Below are positions 1 through 8,635 of a DNA stretch of 64,000 bases, one piece after another. The stretch spans positions 2,790,001 to 2,854,000 of the forward strand of contig OZ004591.1 of the NCBI GenBank assembly GCA_963924555.1, read 5' to 3'. How positions within the stretch are numbered: position 1 is the stretch's first letter; each line of letters begins with the position of its first letter. The translations under genes and the position numbers were made by a program. A model generated the notes under the pieces. The model had not been told where the DNA came from, searched no databases, and saw only the letters and a list, made by a program, of their open reading frames with translations. Source of the DNA: Crambe crambe (taxonomy: Eukaryota > Porifera > Demospongiae > Poecilosclerida > Crambeidae).

Positions 1-87
1 CAGCACTTGTATAGTTGACCCTCTGACCCACAAATCGTTCCCGATCATCCACATAGGCATCAGTAGGAGATATAATATTTGCCGGTT
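1..87 (-). CDS. Ig-like-fold gene, exon C (partial, runs off left edge)
   Basis: Read right to left, an acceptor ending 'tgtag' (88-92) opens an exon encoding a segment that includes PTDAYVDDRERF and stays open to the window edge. The split codon (G at 137 plus AA at 87-86) gives Glu, so the phase-1 join to exon B keeps frame. Phase-1 boundaries are usual for Ig-type modules. The product cannot be named from this fragment; it is taken as an extracellular Ig-like protein because of the flanking exons. The conclusion rests on splice sites and an open frame only. Confidence 0.5.
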
Positions 88-136
88 CTACATGTGATTT
101 TATGATGCACAAATTTACATCAATTCTTATGCTTAC

Positions 137-181
137 CATATATTAAGAGTGTTCCATTTCTTATTACTGATAGATCTCCAC
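137..181 (-). CDS. Ig-like-fold gene, exon B, downstream half (split by retrotransposon)
   Basis: This is the 3' part of an exon whose 5' part lies at 5,784-6,008. If the retrotransposon and one copy of the 5-bp duplication (177-181) are ignored, the frame runs straight through from TRYTLRCREHRGG into DLSVIRNGTLLIY and ends at a good donor, TATG|gtaagc (donor 136-135). The NGTLLI pattern is typical of Ig-type domains. In this haplotype the exon is interrupted by 5.6 kb. Confidence 0.55.
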
Positions 182-411
182 TGTTGGGCTCCAGCCCACC
201 ATGCGACCCTGTACCGGACAAACATTAAAGAACACACTTATTTAGAACATTATTACATCATGCATTAATACTTAAACTTGTGATTTTGTCAGTTGTGTCC
301 AGTCTATTGTCAGAATAAAGATTTTTGTATAGTACAAGTCTCCCTGTTCTACATAGCTCTGTTGAGCGAGTAAGGCTACCTGCGGGCAATCCCAGGACCT
401 GAAACCCAACA
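182..411 (+). repeat. 5' LTR of Gmr1-like element
   Basis: 230-bp direct repeat identical by eye to 5554-5783, bounded by TG...CA with an extended TGTTGGG/CCCAACA inverted end. Contains a polyadenylation signal AATAAA at 314-319. No clear TATA box is visible. Confidence 0.95.
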
Positions 412-430
412 AATTGGTGGCAGCGGTTAT
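412..430 (+). promoter_or_regulatory. Putative primer-binding site
   Basis: Directly after the 5' LTR comes 'aattggtggcagcgg', the expected place and TGGT-type start for a tRNA primer site. It resembles initiator-Met-type sites, but the priming tRNA cannot be fixed without the host tRNA set. Confidence 0.45.
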
Positions 431-598
431 AAAAGCTACCCAGGCAGTTGAAGGCCAGCAAGAGAAAGATTTCACCCAGCTGTTTTTACAGCTACACAGA
501 ACCAAACAGAGCAGAAAACCCCAGAAGTCCAGCAAACGTTGGCACAGCTAGCTAAGTCAATCCAGCAAGAATCATCTCCAAGATATCCACTACTGAAG

Positions 599-3166
599 AT
601 GTCATCTTCAAGGCGGGACAGCGGCACCCCAGCAAACAGAAACCCTACTTCAGCGGAGCTCAACCGCTACATGCAGGACCTGCGTGACAGTCAAGCTACT
701 CCATCAGTACCCTTCCAGTTTGTTGCAACACCCTGGCCCGAGGGCAGAGAAATGGGAGCTACCTTTACCAACGAGCCTCCACCATTATTAGCAGAGACCC
801 CTCATCCATCAGACTACAGAGATACTAGAGAAGAAACTCCACCAAGAATCATGGATAAAGAAGAGCCAAGACCAGTTCTGCCGGGGAATCCAGCAACTGA
901 TCCTCTCTCAATCCTGGTCAAGGAACTTGCCCTCCAAAGGCAAGCAAGTGAGAATAATATTACTAGCCTGATACAAGCCTTGCAACAAAACCAAACAACC
1001 AGGACAGCCATGGATGCTGTGCCACAGTGCACACCCATGAAGCATAGAGAAGATATAATAGACTATTTGCAGGTTTTTGAAGAAACACAGGCAGCCAGAG
1101 GACTCCGCAAAAATTCCTGGGCCCACACTTTGCTGCCTCTCCTTAACCAGCAGTGCAAGCAAGTTGCCAATAGCATGACCCCAGAAGCTAAATGTGATTA
1201 TAATGCCCTCAAGAAAAAGTTGCTCACAATAGTGAAGCAAGAATCCCAGCACCCAACCAAGAGCTGGTGGGAATGGGACAAGCCTGGCCAAGAAAGTTGG
1301 CAGGAAGCAGAGAACATTCTGAGAAAAAAGCTCAATAGATGCCCTGATGACCTCTTTGAGGCCCTGCTGACAGAAAAGCTGATTCAGCTCATGCCCTTCA
1401 AAACTCAGCAGCATGTCAGGGACCACAAGCCTAAGGATGCAAGCAAGGCAGCAGAACTAGCCTCAGCACACTTTCAAGCCCACCATTGGGATGAATCTAA
1501 GCATTCAACAAATGTCTACAAGAAGCCAGTGGACATTTCCAGAGACAGACCCAGAGAAAAAGAAAACTTCAGAGATAAACATCAAAGGAACTTCAATCAA
1601 CACAACCTGTGGCAACCTAACGCTCACAACCACCATCCAGGTCACAAGTCACATGCCTATCAACAGGCACAAGACTACAATCAACACCGTCAATCGTCAA
1701 CAAACACCTTCAAATACTTCAAAGGCAACAAAGAAACACAACAACCGGCAGCTCAGGGAAATCCCCCTATCTCTTCAAAAACATTGTCCAAGCCACCAGA
1801 CCACTTCCAACTCGTGTGCTTTAAGTGTGGTGAAATAGGCCACATTGCAAGAGACTGTGTGAAAATCAATTTGGTCCAAATTCCATCACTCTTTGATAAG
1901 AAGACTCCAAGTCCTGTCCTTAGACCTGGCAAGATTGGAAATAAGCCTGTGTCCATGTTCATGGATAGTGGTGCTGACATCAGTGTCATAGCAAGAGACC
2001 TACTACCTGAAGATAATGTGCAGTGCCTTCCAGTGCTAGCCAAAGGATTTGGCTCCAGCACAAAGCCTGAGACACTTCAGACAGCCTTGTTCCAAGCAGA
2101 AATCAATGGACAACCACTTCAGCTACTAGCAGCAGTGGCCCCCAGACATGCCATGACACACCCAGTGATCATTGGCAGACACATCCCTGGAAAGAAGGTC
2201 CAGTGGAACGTTACCATCCAAGATGATCCAGACCAACCCAACCAGCAGCAAATAGGAGAGGCAGGTGAGGCAGGAGAACCTACCAGCCAAGTGGTAGAGG
2301 AGAGAGCCCAGGACCCACAGCCCTCTCAGGAGAGAATAGCTGAGCAACAAAGTTCCCTTGCACAGCAGCCCAATTTACACCCTGCAGACAGAGCCCATCC
2401 AAACCAATTAACACCTCCAAATTTAGAAGAATTGGACTTAGAAAACTTGACTGCAGCCCAGATTGCAGCAGTACAGACCAGAGCTCAAAGAAGGAGAGCT
2501 CAGCAGGAAAAAGCAGTAACCCCAGCCAGAGCCAAGCCTAAGCTCACAGCTTATGCAGATATCCCTGACCCTGCCCCAGAGCCAGCAGCTGAGGACCCAG
2601 TGGTAATGCCTGACCCAGCTACAGCTACACAGCAGGAACAGCAGGAGGACACACAGGAGAATCCAGACTCTCCTACTCCAGCAGACAGAAGAGAGAGTGA
2701 AACACAAGGATCTGAGCCGGCGGATAGACCTGGCCAGATACCCAAGCCAAAGATAGTGGTGACAGCTCCTTTCACTAGAGCACAGCTCATAGACGAGCAG
2801 CAGAGAGACCCCAGCCTGAAGCAGTTATTCCAGGCAGCAGAAGACCCCTGTCAGACGCAATTCACAGTGAAGAATGGCATCCTCTATGCCATAAACCTGG
2901 AACCTGGCCCTTTGGAACAACCAAGCAAGATCGTTGTGCCTACCAAGCTAAGACAACACATTTTAGAAGCAGGACATGCCTGCTCTGGACATTTTGGTGC
3001 CAAAAAGACAAAGGTCCAATATCCAGTAACACTTTTATTGGCAAGGAATTGGCAAGGATGTTGCAGCTCACTGCAAATCCTGCAAGATGTGCTGTACCTA
3101 CAACGCACACAGAAAAGACTACCAGCCCTTGCAACCCATCCCCGTGATCCATACCCCTTGGACTAA
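599..3166 (+). CDS. Gmr1-like element ORF1: Gag, protease, start of integrase
   Basis: Structural and protease portion of the element. The first in-frame ATG is 599; the frame is open upstream to at least 473 without ATG, so the true start is uncertain. A CCHC zinc knuckle (C-x2-C-x4-H-x4-C) is encoded at about 1817-1858, and an aspartic protease active site, FMDSGAD, at about 1955-1980. A long Pro/Gln/Glu-rich linker follows. The frame ends with the two histidines of the integrase zinc-binding domain near 2970-3000, then leaves the homologous frame and stops at 3166. The matching Cys pair is in the overlapping ORF2 frame, so a one-nucleotide frame change lies near 3010-3035. It interrupts a folded domain rather than the Gag-Pol boundary, so I read it as a mutation, not programmed shifting. 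Confidence 0.85.
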   Translation: MSSSRRDSGTPANRNPTSAELNRYMQDLRDSQATPSVPFQFVATPWPEGREMGATFTNEPPPLLAETPHPSDYRDTREETPPRIMDKEEPRPVLPGNPATDPLSILVKELALQRQASENNITSLIQALQQNQTTRTAMDAVPQCTPMKHREDIIDYLQVFEETQAARGLRKNSWAHTLLPLLNQQCKQVANSMTPEAKCDYNALKKKLLTIVKQESQHPTKSWWEWDKPGQESWQEAENILRKKLNRCPDDLFEALLTEKLIQLMPFKTQQHVRDHKPKDASKAAELASAHFQAHHWDESKHSTNVYKKPVDISRDRPREKENFRDKHQRNFNQHNLWQPNAHNHHPGHKSHAYQQAQDYNQHRQSSTNTFKYFKGNKETQQPAAQGNPPISSKTLSKPPDHFQLVCFKCGEIGHIARDCVKINLVQIPSLFDKKTPSPVLRPGKIGNKPVSMFMDSGADISVIARDLLPEDNVQCLPVLAKGFGSSTKPETLQTALFQAEINGQPLQLLAAVAPRHAMTHPVIIGRHIPGKKVQWNVTIQDDPDQPNQQQIGEAGEAGEPTSQVVEERAQDPQPSQERIAEQQSSLAQQPNLHPADRAHPNQLTPPNLEELDLENLTAAQIAAVQTRAQRRRAQQEKAVTPARAKPKLTAYADIPDPAPEPAAEDPVVMPDPATATQQEQQEDTQENPDSPTPADRRESETQGSEPADRPGQIPKPKIVVTAPFTRAQLIDEQQRDPSLKQLFQAAEDPCQTQFTVKNGILYAINLEPGPLEQPSKIVVPTKLRQHILEAGHACSGHFGAKKTKVQYPVTLLLARNWQGCCSSLQILQDVLYLQRTQKRLPALATHPRDPYPLD

Positions 3167-5600
3167 GCTGGCAATAGACATGGTGGGACCATTGAGCACC
3201 ACAAGAAGAGGACACAAATACCTCCTCACCATGGTGGACCTGGCTACTAGATGGCCTGAAGCTGTACCCCTCAAAAAAATTGATGCAGTATCTACAGCAG
3301 AAGCCCTTCTCAACATTTTCTCAACTTATGGAGTGCCACAGTTGTTGGTACATGATAACGGAGGCAATTTCACTGCCAAATTCACCAGCCTAGTGATGAA
3401 GACCATGGGCATACATCAGATAAAAACTGCACCATACCACCCAGAAGCAAATGGACTCATTGAACGCCTCAATGGTACCATAAAGAAAGCCCTCAAAAAG
3501 GCAGGAGCCGAGAACACCAGCTGGGACAAGCTCATCCCTTTAGTGCTGTATGCAATCAGAATTACTCAGCATTCTACTACTGGTCACTCACCCTACCAGT
3601 TAATGTTTGGTCGACATCCGTACACACCTACTGCCAGCCTGAGAGAAGCAGTGGAACAACAGGACAGTGAAGACATTCCACAGCCGGTACTGGACTACCT
3701 TAACGATTTGACAGTAACTATGAGCCTTACCAAGTCAGCCGCAGAAGAAGTAGAGCAGAAGTCAAAACAAGACAGCAAAAGATATCAAGATGCAAGACAC
3801 AAGGCTAAGGAGACCCCACTGAAGATAGGAGATCCCGTCCTATGTTTTGAGCCAAATCTGAAGAAAGGTCTGTCAGCCGCCTGGCATGGCCCCTACCATA
3901 TCAAGAAGAAGTTAGGCAGCTTAACCTACCTAGTGGATCTAGGACATGGAAGAACCTGGAAACGCCACAGGAATGCCTTGAAACTATATCAAGCAAAAGA
4001 TCAAGAAGAAGAACCAGCACAGATAGCCACAGTGGTCTTGGCTATGGAAGATGGTGAAGCAGAAGATGGTCTAACCCTGGAGAGACCAGCTACATCACAA
4101 CCACCAGCAACCCCACTCAAACTCAGAGGAATTGACTCTCAACCAGAGAAGTACCAACAGCAAGTGATGCAGTTAACTCACCAGCTACAAGAAGCTTTCA
4201 ATAGTGAACCGGAAGAAGCCAGCCTGCAAGCCTATGACCTGCAGACCGAACACAAGAAACCAGTTGTGAGAAAGCCTTACAGGCCTCCCTTGAATCTCAA
4301 ACCCAGCATTGACAGAGAAATCGACCAGCTATTGAAACTTGGGATCATCCAGCCATCCACCAGCCCCTGGTCCAGCCCAGTGATACCTGTCCCAAAGAAA
4401 GATGGATCAGTACGGTTATGTGTGGATTTTAGATGGGTGAATGAGCATACTCTCCAAGACACCTACCCCCTACCAAGAGTGGATGACCTACTGGCACAAG
4501 TCAGCGCAAAACAGTTTCTGACTACCTTAGACCTTACCAAAGGTTACCACCAAGTGCCCCTCACCCCAGAGACAAAAGAGAAAACTGCCTTTGTTTGCCA
4601 CAGAGGAAAATTTCAGTACACTCGATTACCATTTGGACTAAAGAATGCACCTGCTCGCTTTCAGAGGCAGATGGATCAGATGTTACAAGGTATCTCGGCA
4701 GTGGCATATATAGATGACATTATCTTGGCCCATGACATGTGGGAAGAGCATATCTCAACTCTGGAGCAAGTACTGAAAGTTTGCATCCAGAAGAAAGTGT
4801 CTCTAAAGCTAGAAAAGTGTGTGTTTACCTCGGCAACACTAGATTATTTGGGCCACACCATAGGATCTGGTCACATCCTACCCCAAGAAGCTAAAGTCAC
4901 AGCGATACTCAACTTCCCAAAGCCTGAAACCAGGAAACAACTCAGAGGATTTCTAGGCCTTGTTGGATACTATAGGCAACACATACCTCACTTCAGTTCC
5001 ATGACTGCTTCCCTCTCTGAGAAAACTAGCACTAAACATCCAAGAAAAGTTCAGTGGACAGAGCAGATGACTTCTGACTTTGAGGCTACAAGGAAAAGCA
5101 TACTCACAGCTCCACTACTAGCAGCTCCTGATATGTCTCAACCATTTTACCTACAAACTGACGCTTGTCAGTCCGGAATCGGAGCAGTTCTTCAGCAAGA
5201 AAAGAATGGAGGAAGAGTCACCATTGCTTTTTATAGTAAGAAACTGAATAGAGCACAGCAACACTACTCAGCAACCGAGCTTGAACTTTTTGCCCTGACG
5301 CAAGCCTGTCAACATTTCAAGATCTACTTGTTTGGCAGCAAGGTTATGGTAGAAACTGACCACAGACCGTTAACACATCTCACTTCAATGACAAATGACA
5401 ATAAGAAGATTATGAGGTGGATTCAAGTGTTACAACAGTTCAATCTCCACATCAACTATCTCCCTGGCAAGGACAATGTGCCAGCTGATGCATTGAGCAG
5501 AGGATGGGAAGACTCCTCGCCAGACCACAGCACCTTCTCCAAGAGGGGGGGGATGTTGGGCTCCAGCCCACCATGCGACCCTGTACCGGACAAACATTAA
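3030..5600 (+). CDS. Gmr1-like element ORF2: integrase, reverse transcriptase, RNase H
   Basis: The frame opens after a stop at 3027-3029; the first ATG is 3087 but is probably not a real start. Order of domains: integrase zinc-finger cysteines (CKSCKMC), the DDE core with Asp in AIDMVGPL (about 3170), Asp in LLVHDNGGNF (about 3352) and Glu in ANGLIERLNG (about 3460), then a GPY/F-type module (AAWHGPYHIKKK, about 3880). Reverse transcriptase follows with VPKKDGSVRLCVDFR and the catalytic YIDDII (about 4706-4720), then RNase H with LQTDACQSGIG and ETDHRPL, ending in ADALSRGW. The stop codon at 5598-5600 lies inside the 3' LTR. Having integrase upstream of reverse transcriptase is directly visible and is not a rearrangement, since both are in one open frame of about 850 codons. 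Confidence 0.9.
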   Translation, partial: HFYWQGIGKDVAAHCKSCKMCCTYNAHRKDYQPLQPIPVIHTPWTKLAIDMVGPLSTTRRGHKYLLTMVDLATRWPEAVPLKKIDAVSTAEALLNIFSTYGVPQLLVHDNGGNFTAKFTSLVMKTMGIHQIKTAPYHPEANGLIERLNGTIKKALKKAGAENTSWDKLIPLVLYAIRITQHSTTGHSPYQLMFGRHPYTPTASLREAVEQQDSEDIPQPVLDYLNDLTVTMSLTKSAAEEVEQKSKQDSKRYQDARHKAKETPLKIGDPVLCFEPNLKKGLSAAWHGPYHIKKKLGSLTYLVDLGHGRTWKRHRNALKLYQAKDQEEEPAQIATVVLAMEDGEAEDGLTLERPATSQPPATPLKLRGIDSQPEKYQQQVMQLTHQLQEAFNSEPEEASLQAYDLQTEHKKPVVRKPYRPPLNLKPSIDREIDQLLKLGIIQPSTSPWSSPVIPVPKKDGSVRLCVDFRWVNEHTLQDTYPLPRVDDLLAQVSAKQFLTTLDLTKGYHQVPLTPETKEKTAFVCHRGKFQYTRLPFGLKNAPARFQRQMDQMLQGISAVAYIDDIILAHDMWEEHISTLEQVLKVCIQKKVSLKLEKCVFTSATLDYLGHTIGSGHILPQEAKVTAILNFPKPETRKQLRGFLGLVGYYRQHIPHFSSMTASLSEKTSTKHPRKVQWTEQMTSDFEATRKSILTAPLLAAPDMSQPFYLQTDACQSGIGAVLQQEKNGGRVTIAFYSKKLNRAQQHYSATELELFALTQACQHFKIYLFGSKVMVETDHRPLTHLTSMTNDNKKIMRWIQVLQQFNLHINYLPGKDNVPADALSRGWEDSSPDHSTFSKRGGMLGSSPPCDPVPDKH
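5541..5553 (+). promoter_or_regulatory. Polypurine tract of Gmr1-like element
   Basis: 'aagaggggggggga' directly precedes the 3' LTR: the expected plus-strand primer site. Confidence 0.75.
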
Positions 5601-5783
5601 AGAACACACTTATTTAGAACATTATTACATCATGCATTAATACTTAAACTTGTGATTTTGTCAGTTGTGTCCAGTCTATTGTCAGAATAAAGATTTTTGT
5701 ATAGTACAAGTCTCCCTGTTCTACATAGCTCTGTTGAGCGAGTAAGGCTACCTGCGGGCAATCCCAGGACCTGAAACCCAACA
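5554..5783 (+). repeat. 3' LTR of Gmr1-like element
   Basis: 230 bp, identical by eye to 182-411, with AATAAA at 5686-5691. It contains the last codons and the stop of ORF2. The target duplication TCCAC follows at 5784-5788. Confidence 0.95.
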
Positions 5784-6008
5784 TCCACCACGATGTTCTC
5801 TACATCTGAGGGTGTATCTTGTTTTACTTCCTATTGGTGCAGGCACGTTTACTGTAGCCGCAAATTTATCAGCAGTTAGAAAGATCAGAGAAGAATAATC
5901 TGGAATATCACATTCCACTGATACAGTTTGGAATATGGAATTATTACGGAAACTTGCAGCATATACCCATTCAACATATTCACCTACTGTAGCTGTTATT
6001 TCTCCAGG
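5784..6008 (-). CDS. Ig-like-fold gene, exon B, upstream half (split by retrotransposon)
   Basis: The exon begins after acceptor 'aagcag' (6009-6014) in phase 0 and encodes PGEITATVGEYVEWVY, then a region with VECDIPDYSS and YTLRCRE. The spacing of Trp, Tyr and Cys suggests an Ig-like or cadherin-like beta-sandwich. It then runs into the right-hand LTR edge at 5,783. The remaining codons of the same exon are found left of the element. No catalytic motifs are visible. The family is assigned only loosely. Confidence 0.5.
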
Positions 6009-6082
6009 CTGCTTATACTCAATAAAACCCATTTGGTGATGGAAGTGTTCCATTCAGTATGTATCTTGTAGGGGCTAGCTAC

Positions 6083-6284
6083 CTCTGGTTCTGTTCGGCC
6101 AGTAATCATTACTTCACAATGGTACTCTCGCATCAACTGATCTGCTGTTAGACTAAACATGAACAAATAGCGACCTCCTTCCACATATACAATTTCGTGT
6201 TGGTATGGAATCGGATTGATTTTTCTGCCAGTATCATCGAACCACCCTATTGTACTGATTGTGGGGGGAGGGAAAGTGTTAAAT
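6083..6284 (-). CDS. Ig-like-fold gene, exon A
   Basis: This exon encodes a stretch with TISTIGWFDDTG, a FSLTADQLMREYHCEV strand and GRTEPE, then donor GAG|gtagct. W-(n)-L-x-A-(n)-Y-x-C is the core signature of an Ig-like domain. A 74-bp intron separates it from exon B, and the phase-0 join keeps frame. The acceptor ('ggttag', exon starting at 6284) implies a phase-2 intron on its 5' side. That does not fit the phase-1 end of the Ig exon at 19,515, so at least one exon between them is unseen, or these are two genes. Confidence 0.5.
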
Positions 6285-6546
6285 CTAACCAAAATTTCCC
6301 GATTTATGGTATGATAATAATACATTTTACACTCATCAGTTCAAGTGCAATCCCACTTGTAGTTTATAATTGCACTCCTACCTGAAGATGATTATAATAG
6401 TCAAGCTTGATTGATACTTTTGTCAAAGTAGACTGTAGATCCTATAGGTGTATCGTTGGTCTAGTAGGCTGCTAGTTCGTATCCTACAATAACATGCAGC
6501 TGCCTGGCTGGAACCAATCAGTCTGACTCTACCACTTATCTTACAA
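6285..6546. other. Intronic stretch, nothing firm
   Basis: AT-rich sequence between exon A and an old LTR. A 60-bp minus-strand segment (6382-6441) has splice-like ends and an open frame, but its phase does not fit exon A (see rejected list). Confidence 0.3.
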
Positions 6547-6700
6547 TGTGGCGGTACATAGCTACCAGATTACCTAACCAGAACTTTCTAGAACCTTTGG
6601 GACCTTTGTTGTGTGTATGTGTAATTAATTAGCCTAGTGTTAATTGACCATTAATTTTAAGGGCTCATGCTGTTCATTGCCCTGTAAAGATGTCACTTCA
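6547..6700 (+). repeat. LTR of an old plus-strand gypsy element (5' copy)
   Basis: Starts TGTGGCGGTACATAGC and ends ...CACTTCA. Both the start and the stretch 'acctttgttgtgtgtatgtg' recur at 18,744-18,776 and 19,219-19,240. A primer-site-like 'gtggtgacccgac' follows at 6701. The two LTR copies are diverged, and the 3' copy carries a LINE insertion. Confidence 0.6.
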
Positions 6701-7292
6701 GTGGTGACCCGACCTCCAAAATGTCCTTTTGGAGCACAATGACTGACACAAATGCTGTGTATATAAAGCTGCCAACTTTCTGGACTGCCCAACCCCACGT
6801 GTGGCTCCAACAAGCAGAACTCAGTTCACTATATGTGGCATCAAAGCCAAGTATGCCTACATTGTAGCTGCTCTGGACCAAGACACTGCTGTAGCCGTCT
6901 CCTAGGTCTACTCTCTAATCCCCCAACAGACAACAATGTCTCCTGAAGATTTTGGCCTCTCCCATTGAGTGTGGGCCAACAAGCTCCTCAATATGGATAC
7001 CTGGGAGATAAGAGCCCTCATGGATGAGATGCTGTCACTGCTGGATGGACACCAACCCTGTATGCTGTTCAAGCAGCAGTTCTTAAACTGGATGCCAGAC
7101 ACCACCTGACAGATGCTGACTTTACCGACCCAAACTGGTTGTCCATGGACCACAACAGTAGCTCTGCACTCCACAAGGCAACTTACCCCACTGCCAAGCT
7201 AAAGGAAAGTTTACAGCCCCAGCAAAGTCAAATGACACCAACTCCAATGCTGAATGGTGCTTCTACCACAACAAGTTCGGTGACAAGGCAAG
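6701..7292 (+). pseudogene. Degenerate Ty3/gypsy Gag
   Basis: Translation over several frames gives KLPTFWTAQPHVWLQQAEL, then KAKYAYIVAALDQ, and later WCFYHNKFGDKA. These match the usual order of a gypsy Gag (PxFW-x3-P-x2-W-x2-QAE, then V-x3-L, then the C-x2-H-x2-FG-x2-A motif before protease). Several stops and shifts are present. The frame is cut at 7,292/7,293 by the LTR of a minus-strand element; the rest of this copy reappears at 17,880. Confidence 0.65.
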
Positions 7293-7443
7293 TGTAACAA
7301 GAATGTGCGAGGCAGAACTGGCAACAGATTATAGCTAGCTAGCAATCAAAGATCATATGGTGGTGGGAATGATATAAAGATGAAGGGGTGTGTGCAATGA
7401 CAATAATAATAGTAACGTTGACACTATGATACAACTCATTACA
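7293..7443 (-). repeat. 3' LTR of minus-strand gypsy element
   Basis: 151 bp with TGTAA...TTACA ends. The same sequence starts at 12,941 (acaagaatgt(a/g)cgaggcaga) and resumes at about 14,663 (tgaaggggtgtgt) after an insertion, which defines it as an LTR. Confidence 0.7.
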
Positions 7444-7610
7444 TCCCCCTTAGTACAATAAATTAAGTGCATGATTGTGCAATGAAGAACTATCGTCAGA
7501 CTTGATCAGAATGATATGAAGAGGCACAGGACTTGGACTCTGTGGTGCCATAAGTGGTTCACTAGGAGTTTCCACATCCTGATTTGGCACTTCTGGTTCA
7601 TCAGACTCTG

Positions 7611-7911
7611 GTATAGACTTCATAGAAGGGTATTCTGTGAGTGGACTGTGGTATAGACAAGGGTACTCTGTGAGTGGACTGTGGTATAGACTCCATAGAA
7701 GGGTATTCTGTGAGTGGACTGTGGTATAGACTCCATAGAAGGGTATTCTGTGAGTGGACTGTGGTATAGACTCCATGGAAGGGTATTCTGTGAGTGGACT
7801 GTGGTATAGACTCCATAGAAGGGTATTCTGTGAGTGGACTGTGGTATAGACTCCATTCTATGAGTAGACTGTGGTATAGACTCCATAGAAGGGTATTCTG
7901 TGAGTGATTGC
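7611..7911. repeat. 40-bp minisatellite (about 8 copies)
   Basis: Consensus of about 40 bp: 'gtatagactccatagaaggg' followed by 'tattctgtgagtggactgtg'. Six copies are near-perfect and two are shortened (about 33 and 30 bp). Because 40 is not a multiple of three, the minus-strand frame cycles through three peptides. It lies in the Pol tail of the gypsy remnant. Confidence 0.9.
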
Positions 7912-7931
7912 TTGTCTGCACGAATGAGTTG

Positions 7932-8231
7932 CATAGGCGAAGGAAACAGGGGGGCACTGGGGGCACATGCCCCCCACATTTTGTGGACTGGGGGCACAGG
8001 GGCATGCATGTTGTAACAAACACAGTGTCTTTTTATTACACCTTCATAAGGATAAAACTGATAACATCAACTTAACGAAAGTAGCACATGAATTATTAGT
8101 TAATGAGAGAAGGAAAAAAATTTTTGGAATAATTTCCCCCAATCATTCCCCTAAAACACATAGCTAGCTACTCAGCCTTTGGCTGCACATTTGTTGTGCC
8201 CCCCAGTCAAAGACATCTTCCTTCACCCATG
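7932..8231. mobile_element. MITE, 5-bp TSD, family F copy 1
   Basis: 300 bp with imperfect TIRs CATAGGCGAAGGAA / TTCCTTCACCCATG and G/C-rich subterminal blocks (gggggcacatgccccc). Flanked by AGTTG at 7927-7931 and 8232-8236. It inserted in the gypsy pol frame. The 5-bp duplication and C...G ends fit the hAT5-type branch of hAT. Confidence 0.8.
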
Positions 8232-8526
8232 AGTTGGCGGCGGTTGCATCTGTAGATTCTCTCTCCCACTTTGACTTTATAACTTCTTGGGCCTGCTGAG
8301 TCAATACATGAACCAGCACTCCATGTGGTTTGGCCAGGAAGGCACATCCAGAGAGTGTCACCAGCCACAGTTGGTGGGAGGGTCTTTGTATGTTGATCAT
8401 AGTAGCAACTCTGTTTCTGCTTACGACTCACAAGTGCTGTATTGTCCTCTTCTGTGGAATAGCAAGGTTGTAGGAGTTGCGTAGAAACTGGTAATAGGAT
8501 TTTGCAGTGGTGTCCCAGGAATCGTT

Positions 8527-8635
8527 CAGGGTTTCATCTACTGGGGGTGCAGAGGGAAGCTTCCCCCCCCCCCCCCCAAACCCTCAATTTTCCCCCATAA
8601 ACTAATCAACTTCAAGGCTACTCCCTTTTGGTGGT
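8527..8635. mobile_element. MITE family K copy, left half (split by inversion)
   Basis: Begins CAGGGTTTCATCT with 'gggaagcttccccc', matching the left end of the complete copy at 48,118. Flanked on the left by TCGTT (8522-8526). Its other half lies at 9,211 in reverse orientation. Includes a run of about 15 C. Confidence 0.7.

Larger units (their letters stand above)
182..5783 (+). mobile_element. Full-length Gmr1-like Ty3/gypsy LTR retrotransposon (IN before RT)
   Basis: Complete element: 230-bp LTRs at 182-411 and 5554-5783 that I read as identical, starting TGTTGGG and ending CCCAACA. It is flanked by the 5-bp duplication TCCAC at 177-181 and 5784-5788. The order of coding domains is Gag zinc knuckle, aspartic protease, integrase (zinc finger, DDE core, GPY/F module), reverse transcriptase, RNase H. 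Most Ty3/gypsy elements place integrase last; integrase-first is the Ty1/copia order and, within Ty3/gypsy, the hallmark of the Gmr1 clade first described in cod. Identical LTRs imply a very recent insertion. One frame break lies in the integrase zinc finger. It sits antisense inside an exon of the Ig-like gene. Confidence 0.92.
7444..8526 (-). pseudogene. Gypsy pol C-terminal part with minisatellite tail
   Basis: Minus-strand frames give ALVSRKQKQSCYYDQH, then TWSAGSC, then GERIYRCNRRQL: the C-terminal region of K02A2.6-type gypsy Pol proteins. A MITE (7932-8231) splits the codons after NRRQL; with the MITE and one AGTTG ignored, the frame runs directly into a tail of 40-bp tandem repeats and then a Pro/Ser-rich end at about 7,460-7,600. 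It is disabled by other shifts. Confidence 0.6.

Noticed and set aside
3010..3035. Programmed Gag-Pol frameshift in the Gmr1-like element
   Set aside because: It falls inside the integrase zinc finger, well after the protease, so mutation is more likely; kept only as an alternative.
6382..6441. Possible 60-bp minus-strand exon (DLQSTLTKVSIKLDYYNHLQ)
   Set aside because: Splice-like ends and open frame, but its phase-0 end does not fit the phase-2 start of exon A.
7611..7911. Tandem 40-bp repeats as a CRISPR array
   Set aside because: No unique spacers; units abut directly and the context is a eukaryotic retroelement.
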